DNA of 64,000 nt from RGIG2134 sp964461115 (GCA_964461115.1 CAYWSX010000001.1:248001-312000); one strand, 5' to 3'; shown: positions 1 through 8,780, numbered from the stretch's first letter. Translations and numbers: made by a program. The notes: generated by a model not told the origin, from the letters alone.

Positions 1-7
1 TATAAGA

Positions 8-13
8 TATAAT
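8..13 (+). promoter_or_regulatory. -10 box TATAAT for the leftmost operon
   Basis: A consensus TATAAT lies about 30 bases before the first start codon, so transcription would begin near position 20. The -35 region falls outside the window, so only half of the promoter can be judged. It would serve the pxpA-yvcK-panB-panC run. Confidence 0.45.
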
Positions 14-43
14 AAAAGAGTAAATTTATAATGGTGATTTGAT

Positions 44-826
44 ATGGCAAATAATGGGAATGAAAAACACATCGATTTTAACTGCGATTTGGCGCAAAGC
101 TTCGGTGTATACAAAAATGACAGCGAATACAGCCTTCTTGATTATGCTTCGTCTGTAAATGTTTCTTGCGGTTTTCACGCAGGGGATCCGCTTACAATCC
201 GAGAAGCACTCTTGCAAGTTAAAGAAAAAAACCTTGCTGTTGGAGCACATATAGGCTTTGACGACATTCAGGGCTTCGGGCTCAAAAATATGGATTTGTC
301 GAAAGAAGAAATTGAAGCCATTGTTGTATACCAAGTTGGTGCTCTTGCTGCGCTTGCAAAATCATGCAGCCTCGAAATCGAATATGTTCGCCCTCATGGT
401 GCGATGTATAAACGTGCGGCATTTGACTATGATTTCTCACTTGCCATTGCTAATGCAATTAAAAAATTCGATAAATGGCTTATTTACTATGGAGCCGCAG
501 GAGAAACGCTTGACAGAGTTAAAGAAGACGCAGATATCAGAGTAGCACACGAAATCCAGCTAAACCGCATCTATAACGAAGACGGTTCTATTGATTACGA
601 CTCAAAAAGCGTAAGCAATGTGGATTTTGCCTCAAATAGGTTAAATAACATCATACGCAGCTCGGAAATCCGCAATAAAGAAGGTAGATTAACAGAAGTG
701 AAATGCGATAGCATTCACTTTTCAAGTACTTCTGAGAATATTCTTGAAATTATTCAAAGAGCAAACGAAATTATCAAACCTGTACCCGTAAACTACAAAA
801 AAGCCGCAGTATCAGGCTGGTTATAG
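44..826 (+). CDS. pxpA: LamB/YcsF family protein (5-oxoprolinase subunit A-like)
   Basis: This 260-residue protein belongs to the LamB/YcsF family. The known member PxpA works with PxpB and PxpC to open 5-oxoproline to glutamate using ATP. Visible family blocks are NCDLAQSFG at 13-21, CGFHAGDP at 42-49, GAHIGFDDIQGFG at 67-79 and RPHGAMY at 116-122. Length is normal for the family. The C-terminal block usually read as ADSICVHGD is CDSIHFSST here, so this end has diverged. No pxpB or pxpC is nearby; the next gene, yvcK, starts 23 bases downstream. The ATG at 44 has GGTGAT five bases upstream. Family membership is clear; the 5-oxoprolinase role is inferred and weakened by the missing partners. 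Confidence 0.85.
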   Translation: MANNGNEKHIDFNCDLAQSFGVYKNDSEYSLLDYASSVNVSCGFHAGDPLTIREALLQVKEKNLAVGAHIGFDDIQGFGLKNMDLSKEEIEAIVVYQVGALAALAKSCSLEIEYVRPHGAMYKRAAFDYDFSLAIANAIKKFDKWLIYYGAAGETLDRVKEDADIRVAHEIQLNRIYNEDGSIDYDSKSVSNVDFASNRLNNIIRSSEIRNKEGRLTEVKCDSIHFSSTSENILEIIQRANEIIKPVPVNYKKAAVSGWL

Positions 827-849
827 AATTTTAACAGTTGGAGATATAA

Positions 850-2181
850 ATGTTTAAGATTTTCAATAAAAGTGTAAAAATGCCAAAAGATGCAACCTGG
901 CTTATCCCGGGAATGCAGGTAAAACGCTGGCTTGTAGTTATATTTTCAGGAGTATTACTTGTCGGCTTAGGCGTGCTGATACTGATGGATATGCGCCCCG
1001 TGCTTTCTATTATGGAATGGATAAAAACCTTTGCTCAAAATGTACCTTCCGAATTATTCGCTTGGTTGTTTGTACTGCTCGGCGGGGTGTTATTTTTCCT
1101 CGGCTGGAAAAATGCAAATTATTCAATTCTGGACGTTCATGAAGCAAGAGACAAAGACGCGCTCATTGACAGCCTTTACCGAAGAAGAAAACTGAACTAC
1201 GGACCTAAAATCGTTGCAATTGGCGGCGGAACAGGTCTTTCTACTCTCTTGAGAGGCATAAAACACATTACAAACAATATAACCGCAGTCGTTACGGTAG
1301 GCGATGACGGTGGCTCTTCCGGAAGGCTCCGTGAAGAAATGGGAATATTACCTCCGGGAGATATTCGTAACTGTATCGCTGCACTTGCAGATGACGCTGA
1401 TTTGGTTACAAAATTATTCCAATACAGATTTAAAACAGGTGAAGGACTCGGCGGACACAGCTTTGGAAACTTATTTTTAACCGCACTTTGCTCTATCACA
1501 GGAGATATGGTAAATGCAGTTAAAGAATCCTCAAAAGTACTCTCAATCCGCGGACGAGTTTTGCCTTCAACACTCGACGATATGAGGCTTGTAGCCGAGT
1601 TGGAAGACGGTACGATTGTAAAAGGTGAATCTGCAATTCCTGAGGCTGAAGGTAAAATTAAACGATTATTTACCGAGCCTGAAAACTGCAAACCGCTTCC
1701 TGACGTTATTTCTGCAATTAAAGATGCTGATTTAATTATTCTCGGCCCCGGAAGTCTTTATACCAGCGTAATACCAAACATGCTAATTAAAGAAATTGCA
1801 CAAGAAGTTGCCAATTCAAAAGCAAAAAAAATCTATATATGTAATATTATGACTCAGCCTGGCGAAACAGATGATTTCACAGCATCTGAGCACCTTAAAG
1901 CAATTATGGAACATGCAGGTTCTGACGAAATCGTTGACGCAATGCTTGTTAACGACACGCTTCCTGCTGTTTTGGCGGAGAAATATAACGCGGCTCATTC
2001 TTACCCTGTAAAAATCGACACAGACAACATTAAAAAACTAGGGGTTAGTATTGTTTCAAGAAAACTTATTGAAGACAACAAAGAAGGCTTCGTAAGACAC
2101 AGTTCTAATCGATTATCCCGCGCAATATACTACTGGTACAGAAAAAGTGACAAAAAATCAAAACGTAAAGCAGATAAATAA
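850..2181 (+). CDS. yvcK: YvcK/GlmR-type CofD-like protein with membrane anchor
   Basis: The C-terminal two thirds match the YvcK (GlmR, gluconeogenesis factor) branch of the CofD-like fold. In Bacillus this protein binds UDP-GlcNAc and steers carbon to cell-wall precursors. Seen: GGGTGLSTLLRG at 125-136, GDDGGSSGRLREE at 151-163 and PPGDIRNC at 168-175. Residues 1-115 hold two hydrophobic segments (about 27-46 and 69-86), absent from the Bacillus protein but seen in cyanobacterial-type homologues, so the catalytic part probably faces the cytoplasm from the inner membrane. TGGAGAT lies just before the ATG. panB begins one base after its stop, so the genes are probably cotranscribed. Confidence 0.92.
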   Translation: MFKIFNKSVKMPKDATWLIPGMQVKRWLVVIFSGVLLVGLGVLILMDMRPVLSIMEWIKTFAQNVPSELFAWLFVLLGGVLFFLGWKNANYSILDVHEARDKDALIDSLYRRRKLNYGPKIVAIGGGTGLSTLLRGIKHITNNITAVVTVGDDGGSSGRLREEMGILPPGDIRNCIAALADDADLVTKLFQYRFKTGEGLGGHSFGNLFLTALCSITGDMVNAVKESSKVLSIRGRVLPSTLDDMRLVAELEDGTIVKGESAIPEAEGKIKRLFTEPENCKPLPDVISAIKDADLIILGPGSLYTSVIPNMLIKEIAQEVANSKAKKIYICNIMTQPGETDDFTASEHLKAIMEHAGSDEIVDAMLVNDTLPAVLAEKYNAAHSYPVKIDTDNIKKLGVSIVSRKLIEDNKEGFVRHSSNRLSRAIYYWYRKSDKKSKRKADK

Positions 2182-2182
2182 A

Positions 2183-3040
2183 ATGGCAAATAAACAAGTA
2201 ACAATAAATACAATAAGAAAGTTTTATGAAACAGGTAAGAAAATCACAATGCTTACCTGTTATGATTATTCTACAGCAAAATTTTTGGATGAGACAGGCA
2301 TTGACTGCGTGCTGGTGGGTGATTCGCTGGCAATGGTGGCTTTGGGATACGAAACAACACACCAAATCGGCATCGACGAGATGAAAATCTTTTCCCGTGC
2401 GGTCGCGAATGGTGTAAAACGCGCAATGGTAATCGCAGATATGCCATTCATGAGTTATCACACAGATATCGCAGACGCTGCAAAAAATGCAGGCGAACTT
2501 ATTAAATCAGGTGCCAAAGCTGTAAAAATTGAAGGTTGCAACGATTATATTTTGTCGGTTGTTAGACATCTTTCACAAATCGGGATTCCCGTCATAGCAC
2601 ATCTGGGATTTACTCCGCAATTTTTGCATGCACTTGGCGGATACAAAATCCAAGGCAAAAATGTTGAAAATACTCTCAGTTTGTTAAATCAAGCTAAAGA
2701 ATTAGAAGCTGCAGGAGCGTTTATGCTTGTGATGGAAATGGTTCCGTCCGAAGCAGCTGAATTTATCACAAAAAATATTAATATCCCTACTATCGGAATA
2801 GGTGCAGGAAAAAACACCTCAGGACAAGTACTTGTTATAGACGATATTCTCGGGAAATTTTCAGATTTCACACCGAAGTTTGCGCGAAAATACGCAAACT
2901 TGAATACTGAAATCGACAAAGCGGTAAAACAATATATTAATGACGTTGAAAACGGTTCATTCCCTTCTGACGATGAGATGTTTACGCTCGACGTCAATGA
3001 GAAGGAAAAATTAAATGAGTATAATCGCACACACAATTAA
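2183..3040 (+). CDS. panB: 3-methyl-2-oxobutanoate hydroxymethyltransferase
   Basis: PanB transfers the hydroxymethyl group of 5,10-methylenetetrahydrofolate to 2-oxoisovalerate, giving ketopantoate, the first step to pantothenate and CoA. From this start it has 285 residues. Seen: CYDYSTAKF near 26-34, metal-binding VGDS at 45-48, ADMPF at 85-89, HLGFTPQ at 140-146 and PTIGIGAG at 202-209. An in-frame ATG at 2147 would add 12 residues but lies inside yvcK. The ATG at 2183, one base after the yvcK stop, gives the N terminus expected for PanB. The 3' end overlaps panC by 26 bases. Confidence 0.96.
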   Translation: MANKQVTINTIRKFYETGKKITMLTCYDYSTAKFLDETGIDCVLVGDSLAMVALGYETTHQIGIDEMKIFSRAVANGVKRAMVIADMPFMSYHTDIADAAKNAGELIKSGAKAVKIEGCNDYILSVVRHLSQIGIPVIAHLGFTPQFLHALGGYKIQGKNVENTLSLLNQAKELEAAGAFMLVMEMVPSEAAEFITKNINIPTIGIGAGKNTSGQVLVIDDILGKFSDFTPKFARKYANLNTEIDKAVKQYINDVENGSFPSDDEMFTLDVNEKEKLNEYNRTHN

Positions 3041-3872
3041 TGAAGTAAGAGAACAGGTCAAAGAATGGAAAAAGCAAGGACTGACAGTCGGCTTGGTTCC
3101 CACAATGGGTGCGCTTCATATCGGACACGCAAGTCTGATTGAAAAATCGGTGAAAACTTGCGATAAAACAATTGTGAGCGTATTTGTGAACCCAACACAG
3201 TTCGGACTTAACGAAGATTTCTCAAAATATCCGCGTACACTTGAAAAAGATACGGAATTGGCTAAGGAGTGCAGCTGTGATCTTGTGTTTGCTCCATCAG
3301 CAGAAGAAATGTACGGAGAAGGATATGACAAAAATTTTATGACACTTGTTTGCCCTCCATATGATTTAGTAAATAAATTATGCGGAAAAACAAGAACAGG
3401 GCATTTTGACGGGGTAGCAACCGTTGTCACAAAGCTCTTTAATATAGTACAGCCGGACTCAGCATTTTTCGGGCAAAAAGATGCTCAGCAGCTCCATATT
3501 ATTGAAAAAATGGTAAAAGATTTAAATATACCGATAAAAATTGTTCCTTGTCCGATTGTAAGGGAAGAAAACGGGCTTGCAATAAGCTCAAGAAACCAGT
3601 ATCTCTCAGCAGAAGAAAAAAAAGAAGCATTGACGCTGCACAAAGCATTATTTTCGATAAAAAAATATTTTGAACAAGGCATCATAAACTCACAAGCGCT
3701 TTTTGATACAGCTATTTCGGTGCTGTCAGAGAATATCGAGTTGGAATATTTAACCTTTATAGATTATGAAACTTTCGAAAAAACTGATATAATAAATGGG
3801 CGGACCCTGGTTGCAATTTGCGCAAAAATAGGCTCCACACGTTTAATAGATAATATAGTTTTGGAAAAATGA
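3015..3872 (+). CDS. panC: Pantothenate synthetase
   Basis: PanC joins pantoate and beta-alanine through a pantoyl-adenylate intermediate, consuming ATP. The 285 residues show the nucleotidyltransferase motifs in order: PTMGALHIGHASL at 29-41 (HIGH signature), NPTQF at 59-63, GHFDGVATVV near 130, FFGQKDAQQ, and SSRNQYLS in the KMSKS-like region. The start is inside the end of panB with GAAGGAAAAA just upstream. The stop overlaps the next ATG in an ATGA junction. No panD or panE is in the window. Function is certain at family level. Confidence 0.96.
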   Translation: MSIIAHTINEVREQVKEWKKQGLTVGLVPTMGALHIGHASLIEKSVKTCDKTIVSVFVNPTQFGLNEDFSKYPRTLEKDTELAKECSCDLVFAPSAEEMYGEGYDKNFMTLVCPPYDLVNKLCGKTRTGHFDGVATVVTKLFNIVQPDSAFFGQKDAQQLHIIEKMVKDLNIPIKIVPCPIVREENGLAISSRNQYLSAEEKKEALTLHKALFSIKKYFEQGIINSQALFDTAISVLSENIELEYLTFIDYETFEKTDIINGRTLVAICAKIGSTRLIDNIVLEK

Positions 3873-4798
3873 AAGCTACAGAAAAAAGCATGAGAGCAAC
3901 CTACCAACAGCTTAAAAATCTGTGTAACATGACACAGATAGGGTGTTTTCTTTATGCTTTTTTGTCAATGTGCTACTGGTTTTGTAACCTTGCTAAAGCC
4001 CCCTTTACGGCTTCAATTTCATTCTTCTTTGAACCTATTTATGACTTAGTACGGCTTTTTTATGTGCAAAAAACACTCTCAGTCGATAAAGGTGATCTGT
4101 CCGGTGTTATCGCCAGTATAGTTTTTGTAATATTTGCAGTGCTTTTGCGCATAACCAGAGACTATATAGTCACTCGTGAAGAGCTTTTTGAGCTAAAAAT
4201 GGAAAGAAAACGCCGCGAAGATGACTTGAAAGCTCAAAAACAAATTGAGCGTGAATATTACAATGAAATGAGAAGATACAATAAATTTATTGTGCTTGTG
4301 AACCTCAACATTCGTCAAATACAAAGCTATCTTTTCGATAATGATGTTGATGAGGATGATTTAAGAGGTATAAAACTTCAAGTTGTAGCAGAGCTTTTTC
4401 GCTCGATTGAAGGCTCTTACGTAATACAAAAGGCAAAATATGAAAATGACAGTTTTTATATTACGGGTTTAATCGAAAAAACTCCGGAATGTCTAAAAAT
4501 AATTACCCAAACAATAAGAGAACTTGCAAAAAAATATAGTGAAATGAATCTCACGATTTCTTATGATTTATCATTTGATGCAATTTCAGACAAGACTGAC
4601 ATTAAAGAAAAATTAGACTTTTTAAAAAAAGTTATACAGTTAAAATACGACAACAGCACTCTCACAACATCATTATTTAAAACCTGTTATGAAATTATTT
4701 CACATTCTCAAATGAGGTTTACGGTACTGGGAAAATTCCAATTCCTATTAGACGGAAAATCCAGCAACTACGAGCTTTACAGCGTAAAAATAAACTAA
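3869..4798 (+). CDS. Membrane protein with degenerate class III cyclase-like domain
   Basis: Not a recognised gene. The 309 residues show two hydrophobic segments (about 24-41 and 78-96), a charged coiled-coil stretch (about 104-135), and a C-terminal domain (138-309) whose order of elements resembles class III nucleotide cyclases. FIVLVNLNIRQIQSYL sits where the first cyclase strand and metal-binding Asp are expected, YENDSFYITGL corresponds to the GDAYMVVSGL region, and the last strands (VLGKFQFLLDG...YELYSV) resemble the cyclase end. Both metal-binding Asp positions lack Asp, so catalysis is unlikely; a sensing or scaffold role is possible. It overlaps panC by four bases (ATGA) and is probably cotranscribed. 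The cyclase relation is inferred from pattern only. Confidence 0.6.
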   Translation: MKATEKSMRATYQQLKNLCNMTQIGCFLYAFLSMCYWFCNLAKAPFTASISFFFEPIYDLVRLFYVQKTLSVDKGDLSGVIASIVFVIFAVLLRITRDYIVTREELFELKMERKRREDDLKAQKQIEREYYNEMRRYNKFIVLVNLNIRQIQSYLFDNDVDEDDLRGIKLQVVAELFRSIEGSYVIQKAKYENDSFYITGLIEKTPECLKIITQTIRELAKKYSEMNLTISYDLSFDAISDKTDIKEKLDFLKKVIQLKYDNSTLTTSLFKTCYEIISHSQMRFTVLGKFQFLLDGKSSNYELYSVKIN

Positions 4799-4800
4799 AA

Positions 4801-5391
4801 TTATGCTTGAGGAAGCCCTGTTGAATTTTGAATCTTTCCGGCTTCAATGGCGTTTATCGCATCCAATCTGGATTTGGCTTCAACCGAAGCCGAATTTAGT
4901 GTAAGAGCAGATTTGTAATACTTTCTCGCACGACGGATATCTCCGATTTTTTCATAAATTGTGCCAAGCTTTAAATTAACATCATAATTCCCGGACAGAC
5001 CGTTTTCGTATGCCTTTTTATAAAAATGCAGCGCCTTCAGGTAGTCTTCATTGTTGAAAGAATACAATGCCAAGTAGTAATTCGCCGTCGCGTCGTTTTC
5101 GTCAATACTGTAGGCTTTATATAGGTATTTTTTTGCTTGCGCATTCATCTTTTTTTCAATAAAAACCATCCCCATCCCAAGATAACTCGAAGAAGAAGGC
5201 TCAACTTCGGATGCTTTATAATAGTTTAGGTACGATTTGTCCAAAAGCTCTTTATTCTTTGTCGTAAGATAATTTTGGTAATAAGCATTTGCAGAATTTA
5301 AATAATTATCACTGACGGCATTAGCAAATGCAGGAAAAAACAATAATGAAGTTAAAAACATTGTAACGGTCAAAAATTTAAAAATATTCAA
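4801..5391 (-). CDS. Exported TPR repeat protein
   Basis: This protein of about 196 residues has an N-terminal signal peptide (hydrophobic core FLTVTMFLTSLLFF, likely cleavage after AFANA) and then TPR-type helix pairs to near the C terminus, with Tyr/Ala/Leu at the usual repeat positions (YLGMGMVFIE, NYYLALYSF, LKLGTIYEKIGD). TPR domains bind proteins; the mature protein should be periplasmic. An open frame continues to a GTG at 5412, but the TTG at 5391 has GGGGAG at 5403-5398 at normal spacing and gives a better signal peptide, so it is preferred. A small gene starts the unit 34 bases upstream. Its stop lies two bases from that of the convergent cyclase-like gene. Confidence 0.8.
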   Translation of the reverse strand: MNIFKFLTVTMFLTSLLFFPAFANAVSDNYLNSANAYYQNYLTTKNKELLDKSYLNYYKASEVEPSSSSYLGMGMVFIEKKMNAQAKKYLYKAYSIDENDATANYYLALYSFNNEDYLKALHFYKKAYENGLSGNYDVNLKLGTIYEKIGDIRRARKYYKSALTLNSASVEAKSRLDAINAIEAGKIQNSTGLPQA

Positions 5392-5425
5392 AACATTCTC
5401 CCCGTAGAGCACCCATGAAAAAGAA

Positions 5426-5650
5426 TTAATCGATAACGCCTCTGAGTGCCTTTAATTCTTCGTAACTCGCTCCCGCTTCCGATAATTCTTCAGCAGAAAG
5501 ACCAAACATTGTAATCATATCCTTGGTTTCGGTGTTAAATTTATTATACTTCAAATTACGAACAACTCCAAATATTGCATCTTCACGTCTTAGTGACATT
5601 TGATACAAATATTTGCATTTGTTAAAAATTCGTTTTTTGGCTTTCCCCAT
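5426..5650 (-). CDS. Small basic hypothetical protein
   Basis: A 74-residue protein not recognised as any family. The N-terminal 30 residues are Lys/Arg-rich; the C terminus carries two short acidic helices (GLSAEELSEAGASYEELKAL). There is no signal peptide or membrane segment. No clear ribosome site precedes the ATG, and the 5' end faces the intergenic region that holds the large inverted repeat at 5762-5800. It is followed after 34 bases by the exported TPR gene on the same strand and is probably cotranscribed with it. Confidence 0.6.
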   Translation of the reverse strand: MGKAKKRIFNKCKYLYQMSLRREDAIFGVVRNLKYNKFNTETKDMITMFGLSAEELSEAGASYEELKALRGVID

Positions 5651-5761
5651 TTATAAAACAAATCCCATATTCTTTTCCTGACTGTCTTTTAAGTATCTTA
5701 TAAAAAAATTGTTTAGTCTATATTATGTAAAACTTTCAACAAATTTGTTACAGAAATATTT

Positions 5762-5800
5762 CATATTTTAATACTCAACAAAACAGAGTATTAAAATATG
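5762..5800. promoter_or_regulatory. 15-bp perfect inverted repeat, operator-like
   Basis: The arms at 5762-5776 (CATATTTTAATACTC) and 5786-5800 are exact reverse complements separated by nine bases. The repeat lies in the 212-base divergent intergenic region. Its right arm covers the -35 region of the promoter for the gene at 5863. It is AT-rich and lacks a GC stem with a T tract, so it looks more like a protein-binding site than a terminator. Confidence 0.6.
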
Positions 5801-5819
5801 TAAATAAATATGCTATACT
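5791..5819 (+). promoter_or_regulatory. Extended -10 promoter
   Basis: TGCTATACT at 5811-5819 is an extended -10 element (TG, one base, TATACT). TTAAAA at 5791-5796 lies 17 bases upstream as a weak -35. It would start transcription near 5826, 37 bases before the ATG at 5863. The inverted repeat at 5762-5800 overlaps the -35. Confidence 0.55.
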
Positions 5820-5862
5820 GGTAGTACAAGTTCTGCATCTTACTTGATTGAAAGGAAAATGT

Positions 5863-6174
5863 ATGTCTTTTAACTTCAACGGACCAAGCTACAGACCAAT
5901 GATTCAAGAGTCCCAGTCGATGAAAAACAACGGCGGCGGGGGGAATACAGGCTATTTCCAAAGAGGCAAAAAGAAGAAAGACAAAGAAGTAGACGTTTTC
6001 TCAGAAGCAAAGGAACAGGATTCATTTATCTCAGAAGACGCTTTTGAAGAAAAGCCAAAAGAGAAACTTCTCGATAAAATCATCGAAAAAACTAAAAATA
6101 TCATGAAAAACGTCGAAGAAAAAACCTCGCAGAAACCCAACAACCCCTTTGAGCCTCTAACCGACGAACAGTAA
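5863..6174 (+). CDS. Small charged, probably disordered protein
   Basis: A 103-residue protein of no known family. It begins with an aromatic/Asn segment (MSFNFNGPSYRPM), then Gly/Asn linkers, a Lys-rich patch (RGKKKKDKE), an acidic stretch, and an amphipathic helix near 70-90 (LLDKIIEKTKNIMKNVEE). No signal peptide or membrane segment. An upstream in-frame TTG (5848) is possible, but AAAGGAAAA at 5851-5859 sits correctly before the ATG at 5863. Its stop codon directly abuts the nadC stop on the other strand. Its promoter region carries a strong inverted repeat, so it is probably a regulated gene. Confidence 0.7.
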   Translation: MSFNFNGPSYRPMIQESQSMKNNGGGGNTGYFQRGKKKKDKEVDVFSEAKEQDSFISEDAFEEKPKEKLLDKIIEKTKNIMKNVEEKTSQKPNNPFEPLTDEQ

Positions 6175-7017
6175 TTACATATCAAGCCCAATGTCCAAAG
6201 TTCCTGCTTTGGCAACTATTGCGCTTGAAGAAATTATATCAACCCCAATTGACGCAATTTCGTTCACAGTTGAAAGGTTTACATTTCCGCTTGCCTCGAC
6301 AACAGCTCGCCCTGCAATATAATCAACACATTCTTTCATTTGAGTGATTGTCATATTATCAAGCATAATTATATCCGCCCCGGCTGAAACAGCCTCTTTG
6401 ACTTGCTCAAAAGTGTCACACTCCACTTCAATTTTATGCGCGTGCGAAATATTTGCTCTGACTTTGGCAACAGCTTTTTCGATTGTACCGGCAAGCTTGA
6501 TATGATTGTCTTTAAGCATAACGCAATCACATAAATTGAACCGGTGCAAAGCACCACCGCCGACTTTTACCGCGTATTTTTCAAACATTCTGAAATTCGG
6601 TGTGGTTTTTCTTGTGTCAACAATCTTTGCATTATATGGTGCGACTGCTTTTTGGTATTTGTTGGTTTCGGTTGCAATACCACTCAAGCGCTGTATGTAA
6701 TTTAAAGCCGTCCGTTCGCCGATAAGGACAAATCTTGCTTTTCCTTTGATATCAGCAATTTTATCACCTTTTTTAACTTCATCACCGTCTTTGAAATAAG
6801 TTTTGACTTCAATTTCAGGGTCAAGGATTCTGAATACACATTTCAAAACATCTAATCCGCATAAAATACCGTCCTGACGAGTATTTAGTTCAGCTTTTAT
6901 GATGTCTTTTTCACCCGCAAGATAATCAGTCGAAATATCTCCGAATCCGATATCCTCTTTTAATGCTGATTTAACGTGTTCTTCAATTATAAAGTCGTGA
7001 AGTAAAAACTTTGTCAT
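6175..7017 (-). CDS. nadC: Nicotinate-nucleotide pyrophosphorylase (quinolinate phosphoribosyltransferase)
   Basis: NadC converts quinolinate and PRPP to nicotinate mononucleotide with loss of CO2, the third step of de novo NAD synthesis. The 280 residues carry the expected motifs: EDIGFGDISTDYL near the N terminus, GERTALNYIQRLSGIAT, DTRKTTPNFR, KVGGGALHRFNL, VMLKDNHI, VECDTFEQ and IMLDNM. AGGAAGACAGGATAA precedes the ATG. The gene overlaps the end of nadB by 35 bases, so the two are translated from one message. nadA is absent from the window. Confidence 0.96.
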   Translation of the reverse strand: MTKFLLHDFIIEEHVKSALKEDIGFGDISTDYLAGEKDIIKAELNTRQDGILCGLDVLKCVFRILDPEIEVKTYFKDGDEVKKGDKIADIKGKARFVLIGERTALNYIQRLSGIATETNKYQKAVAPYNAKIVDTRKTTPNFRMFEKYAVKVGGGALHRFNLCDCVMLKDNHIKLAGTIEKAVAKVRANISHAHKIEVECDTFEQVKEAVSAGADIIMLDNMTITQMKECVDYIAGRAVVEASGNVNLSTVNEIASIGVDIISSSAIVAKAGTLDIGLDM

Positions 7018-8629
7018 TTATCCTGTCTTCCTTTTCCGAACTAACTAACGTACTATGCCATGGGCTCTCAGACGGATACGGAAAATCCGTTCTGAAATGA
7101 CCGCCACGAGATTCCTCCCGCTCAAGCGCAAGACTTGTAATGATTTTAGCAACACAGAGCAAGTTCCTTAATTCATACTCTTTAAAAGTTGAGCATTTAT
7201 CGCAATATTTGAATTCTGCCTCATGTTTTGCAATCTCTGAAAGTGCCCTCATCATATCATGTCCGTTCCGCTCGACACCTACCAAACGCCACATAATATC
7301 CTGCAAACGTTCCATAATTATCTGAGGTTCAATTTCATAGTATTCATCAGTATCTTCATACTTTTGAATAGTTTCCAAAATCATATCATCAATAACATCC
7401 GAGACCTCAAGATTAGCAAAAGATAAATAATTTGCCAATTCATGAGCCGAAACAACACATTCAAGCAAAGAATTGCTCGCGAGCCTGTTTGCGCCATGAA
7501 GCCCTGTGCATGCAACCTCACCTATAGAATAAAGCCCGTCGAGAGATGTTTTTGCATTTTGAATATTTGTTTTTATACCGCCCATAAGGTAATGGCATGC
7601 AGGTGACACGGGAATATACTCTTTTGTAATATCTATACCTTTGGAAAGACAAAGCTTGTGAATATTCGGGAACCTTTTCAACAATTTTTCTTTACCGATA
7701 ATAGTTGCGTCTAAGTATACATTCGCCTCGCCTGATTTTTTCAATTCTAAGAAAATAGAGCGTGTGACAATATCGCGCGGAGCCAAATCTTTGAGTTCAT
7801 GGTATTGCTCCATAAATGGTACACCGTCTGCATTTACAAGTTTCGCACCTTCACCGCGAACTGCTTCTGAAATCAAAAATCTGCTGTCATCATTCGGCAG
7901 ACTAAGCGCCGTCGGGTGAAACTGCACAAATTCCATATCAGACATCTCGGCACCGGCTCTGTATGCAAGCGCCATACCGTCGCCTGTGGCAACTTCAGGG
8001 TTAGTTGTATATTTATAAACACGTCCTAAACCACCTGTTGCGAGAACAGTTGCCGCCGAATAAACCACCTCATATTCATCAACCGCCGGTTTATAGCAAA
8101 TAAGTCCTTTTACCAATCCATCCTGATTTTTCACTAATTCAACAGCAAGAGCCTGTTCATAAACAGTGATGTTAGGATTTTCGATAATTTTTTTGACAAG
8201 TGCTTTTTCCATATTTGCACCTGTTGAGTCTCCACCTGCGTGCAGTATGCGCTTCACGCTATGCGCACCTTCAAGCGTAAAATTAAATTCATTTTTATCG
8301 TTTTTATCAAATTCAACACCATAAGTCAAAAGGTCTTTAATAACGGCATTTGAATTTTCCGAAATAAAAGTAACAACCCCCTCATCAGACAACCCCGCAC
8401 CAGCTTTTAGCGTATCCTCCACATGGATTTTAACGGAATCAGCAGCATTTTCGGGCAGTACCGCAACTATTCCGCCTTGTGCATGGCTAGAATTGCAGTC
8501 AGAGAGGCTGGCTTTAGTGATTACCAAAAGTCCGTCAGGCAAATTCATTGTATCAGAAAGCTTAAGCGCCGCATACAAACCTGCAATGCCGCTTCCTACA
8601 ATTATTACCGAGTATTTTGAATGTTTCAC
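6983..8629 (-). CDS. nadB: L-aspartate oxidase
   Basis: NadB oxidises L-aspartate to iminoaspartate with FAD, the entry to de novo NAD synthesis. The 548 residues match the full family length. Seen: FAD-binding GSGIAGLYAA at 12-21, NSSHAQGGI, HAGGDSTGANM, ATGGLGRVY, EFVQFHPTAL, GEGAKLVN, and the C-terminal GGHFRTDFP. The start is GTG at 8629 with GAAGG eight bases upstream. It is the first gene of a nadB-nadC pair. The 150 bases upstream form a divergent promoter region shared with the small winged-helix-like gene at 8781. Confidence 0.95.
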   Translation of the reverse strand: MKHSKYSVIIVGSGIAGLYAALKLSDTMNLPDGLLVITKASLSDCNSSHAQGGIVAVLPENAADSVKIHVEDTLKAGAGLSDEGVVTFISENSNAVIKDLLTYGVEFDKNDKNEFNFTLEGAHSVKRILHAGGDSTGANMEKALVKKIIENPNITVYEQALAVELVKNQDGLVKGLICYKPAVDEYEVVYSAATVLATGGLGRVYKYTTNPEVATGDGMALAYRAGAEMSDMEFVQFHPTALSLPNDDSRFLISEAVRGEGAKLVNADGVPFMEQYHELKDLAPRDIVTRSIFLELKKSGEANVYLDATIIGKEKLLKRFPNIHKLCLSKGIDITKEYIPVSPACHYLMGGIKTNIQNAKTSLDGLYSIGEVACTGLHGANRLASNSLLECVVSAHELANYLSFANLEVSDVIDDMILETIQKYEDTDEYYEIEPQIIMERLQDIMWRLVGVERNGHDMMRALSEIAKHEAEFKYCDKCSTFKEYELRNLLCVAKIITSLALEREESRGGHFRTDFPYPSESPWHSTLVSSEKEDRINDKVFTSRLYN

Positions 8630-8780
8630 AGTGCTGCCTTCTTTAATTTCTTTACAATATTTTAGTACAAAAGAACTTTTTTTTCACTATATTTACCTTA
8701 AAAATATCCTCTGTGAACTCGATAGGAATTAAGCAATATTTGATTTACAATAGTAGAAATATCAGGAGAACAAAGCCAAA

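Noticed and set aside
1197..1691. 164-residue frame antisense to yvcK
   Set aside because: It is a shadow of the conserved yvcK frame and has no ribosome site or family match.
2147..2182. Earlier in-frame ATG for panB
   Set aside because: It lies inside yvcK and adds 12 residues not expected for PanB; the ATG at 2183 fits the family.
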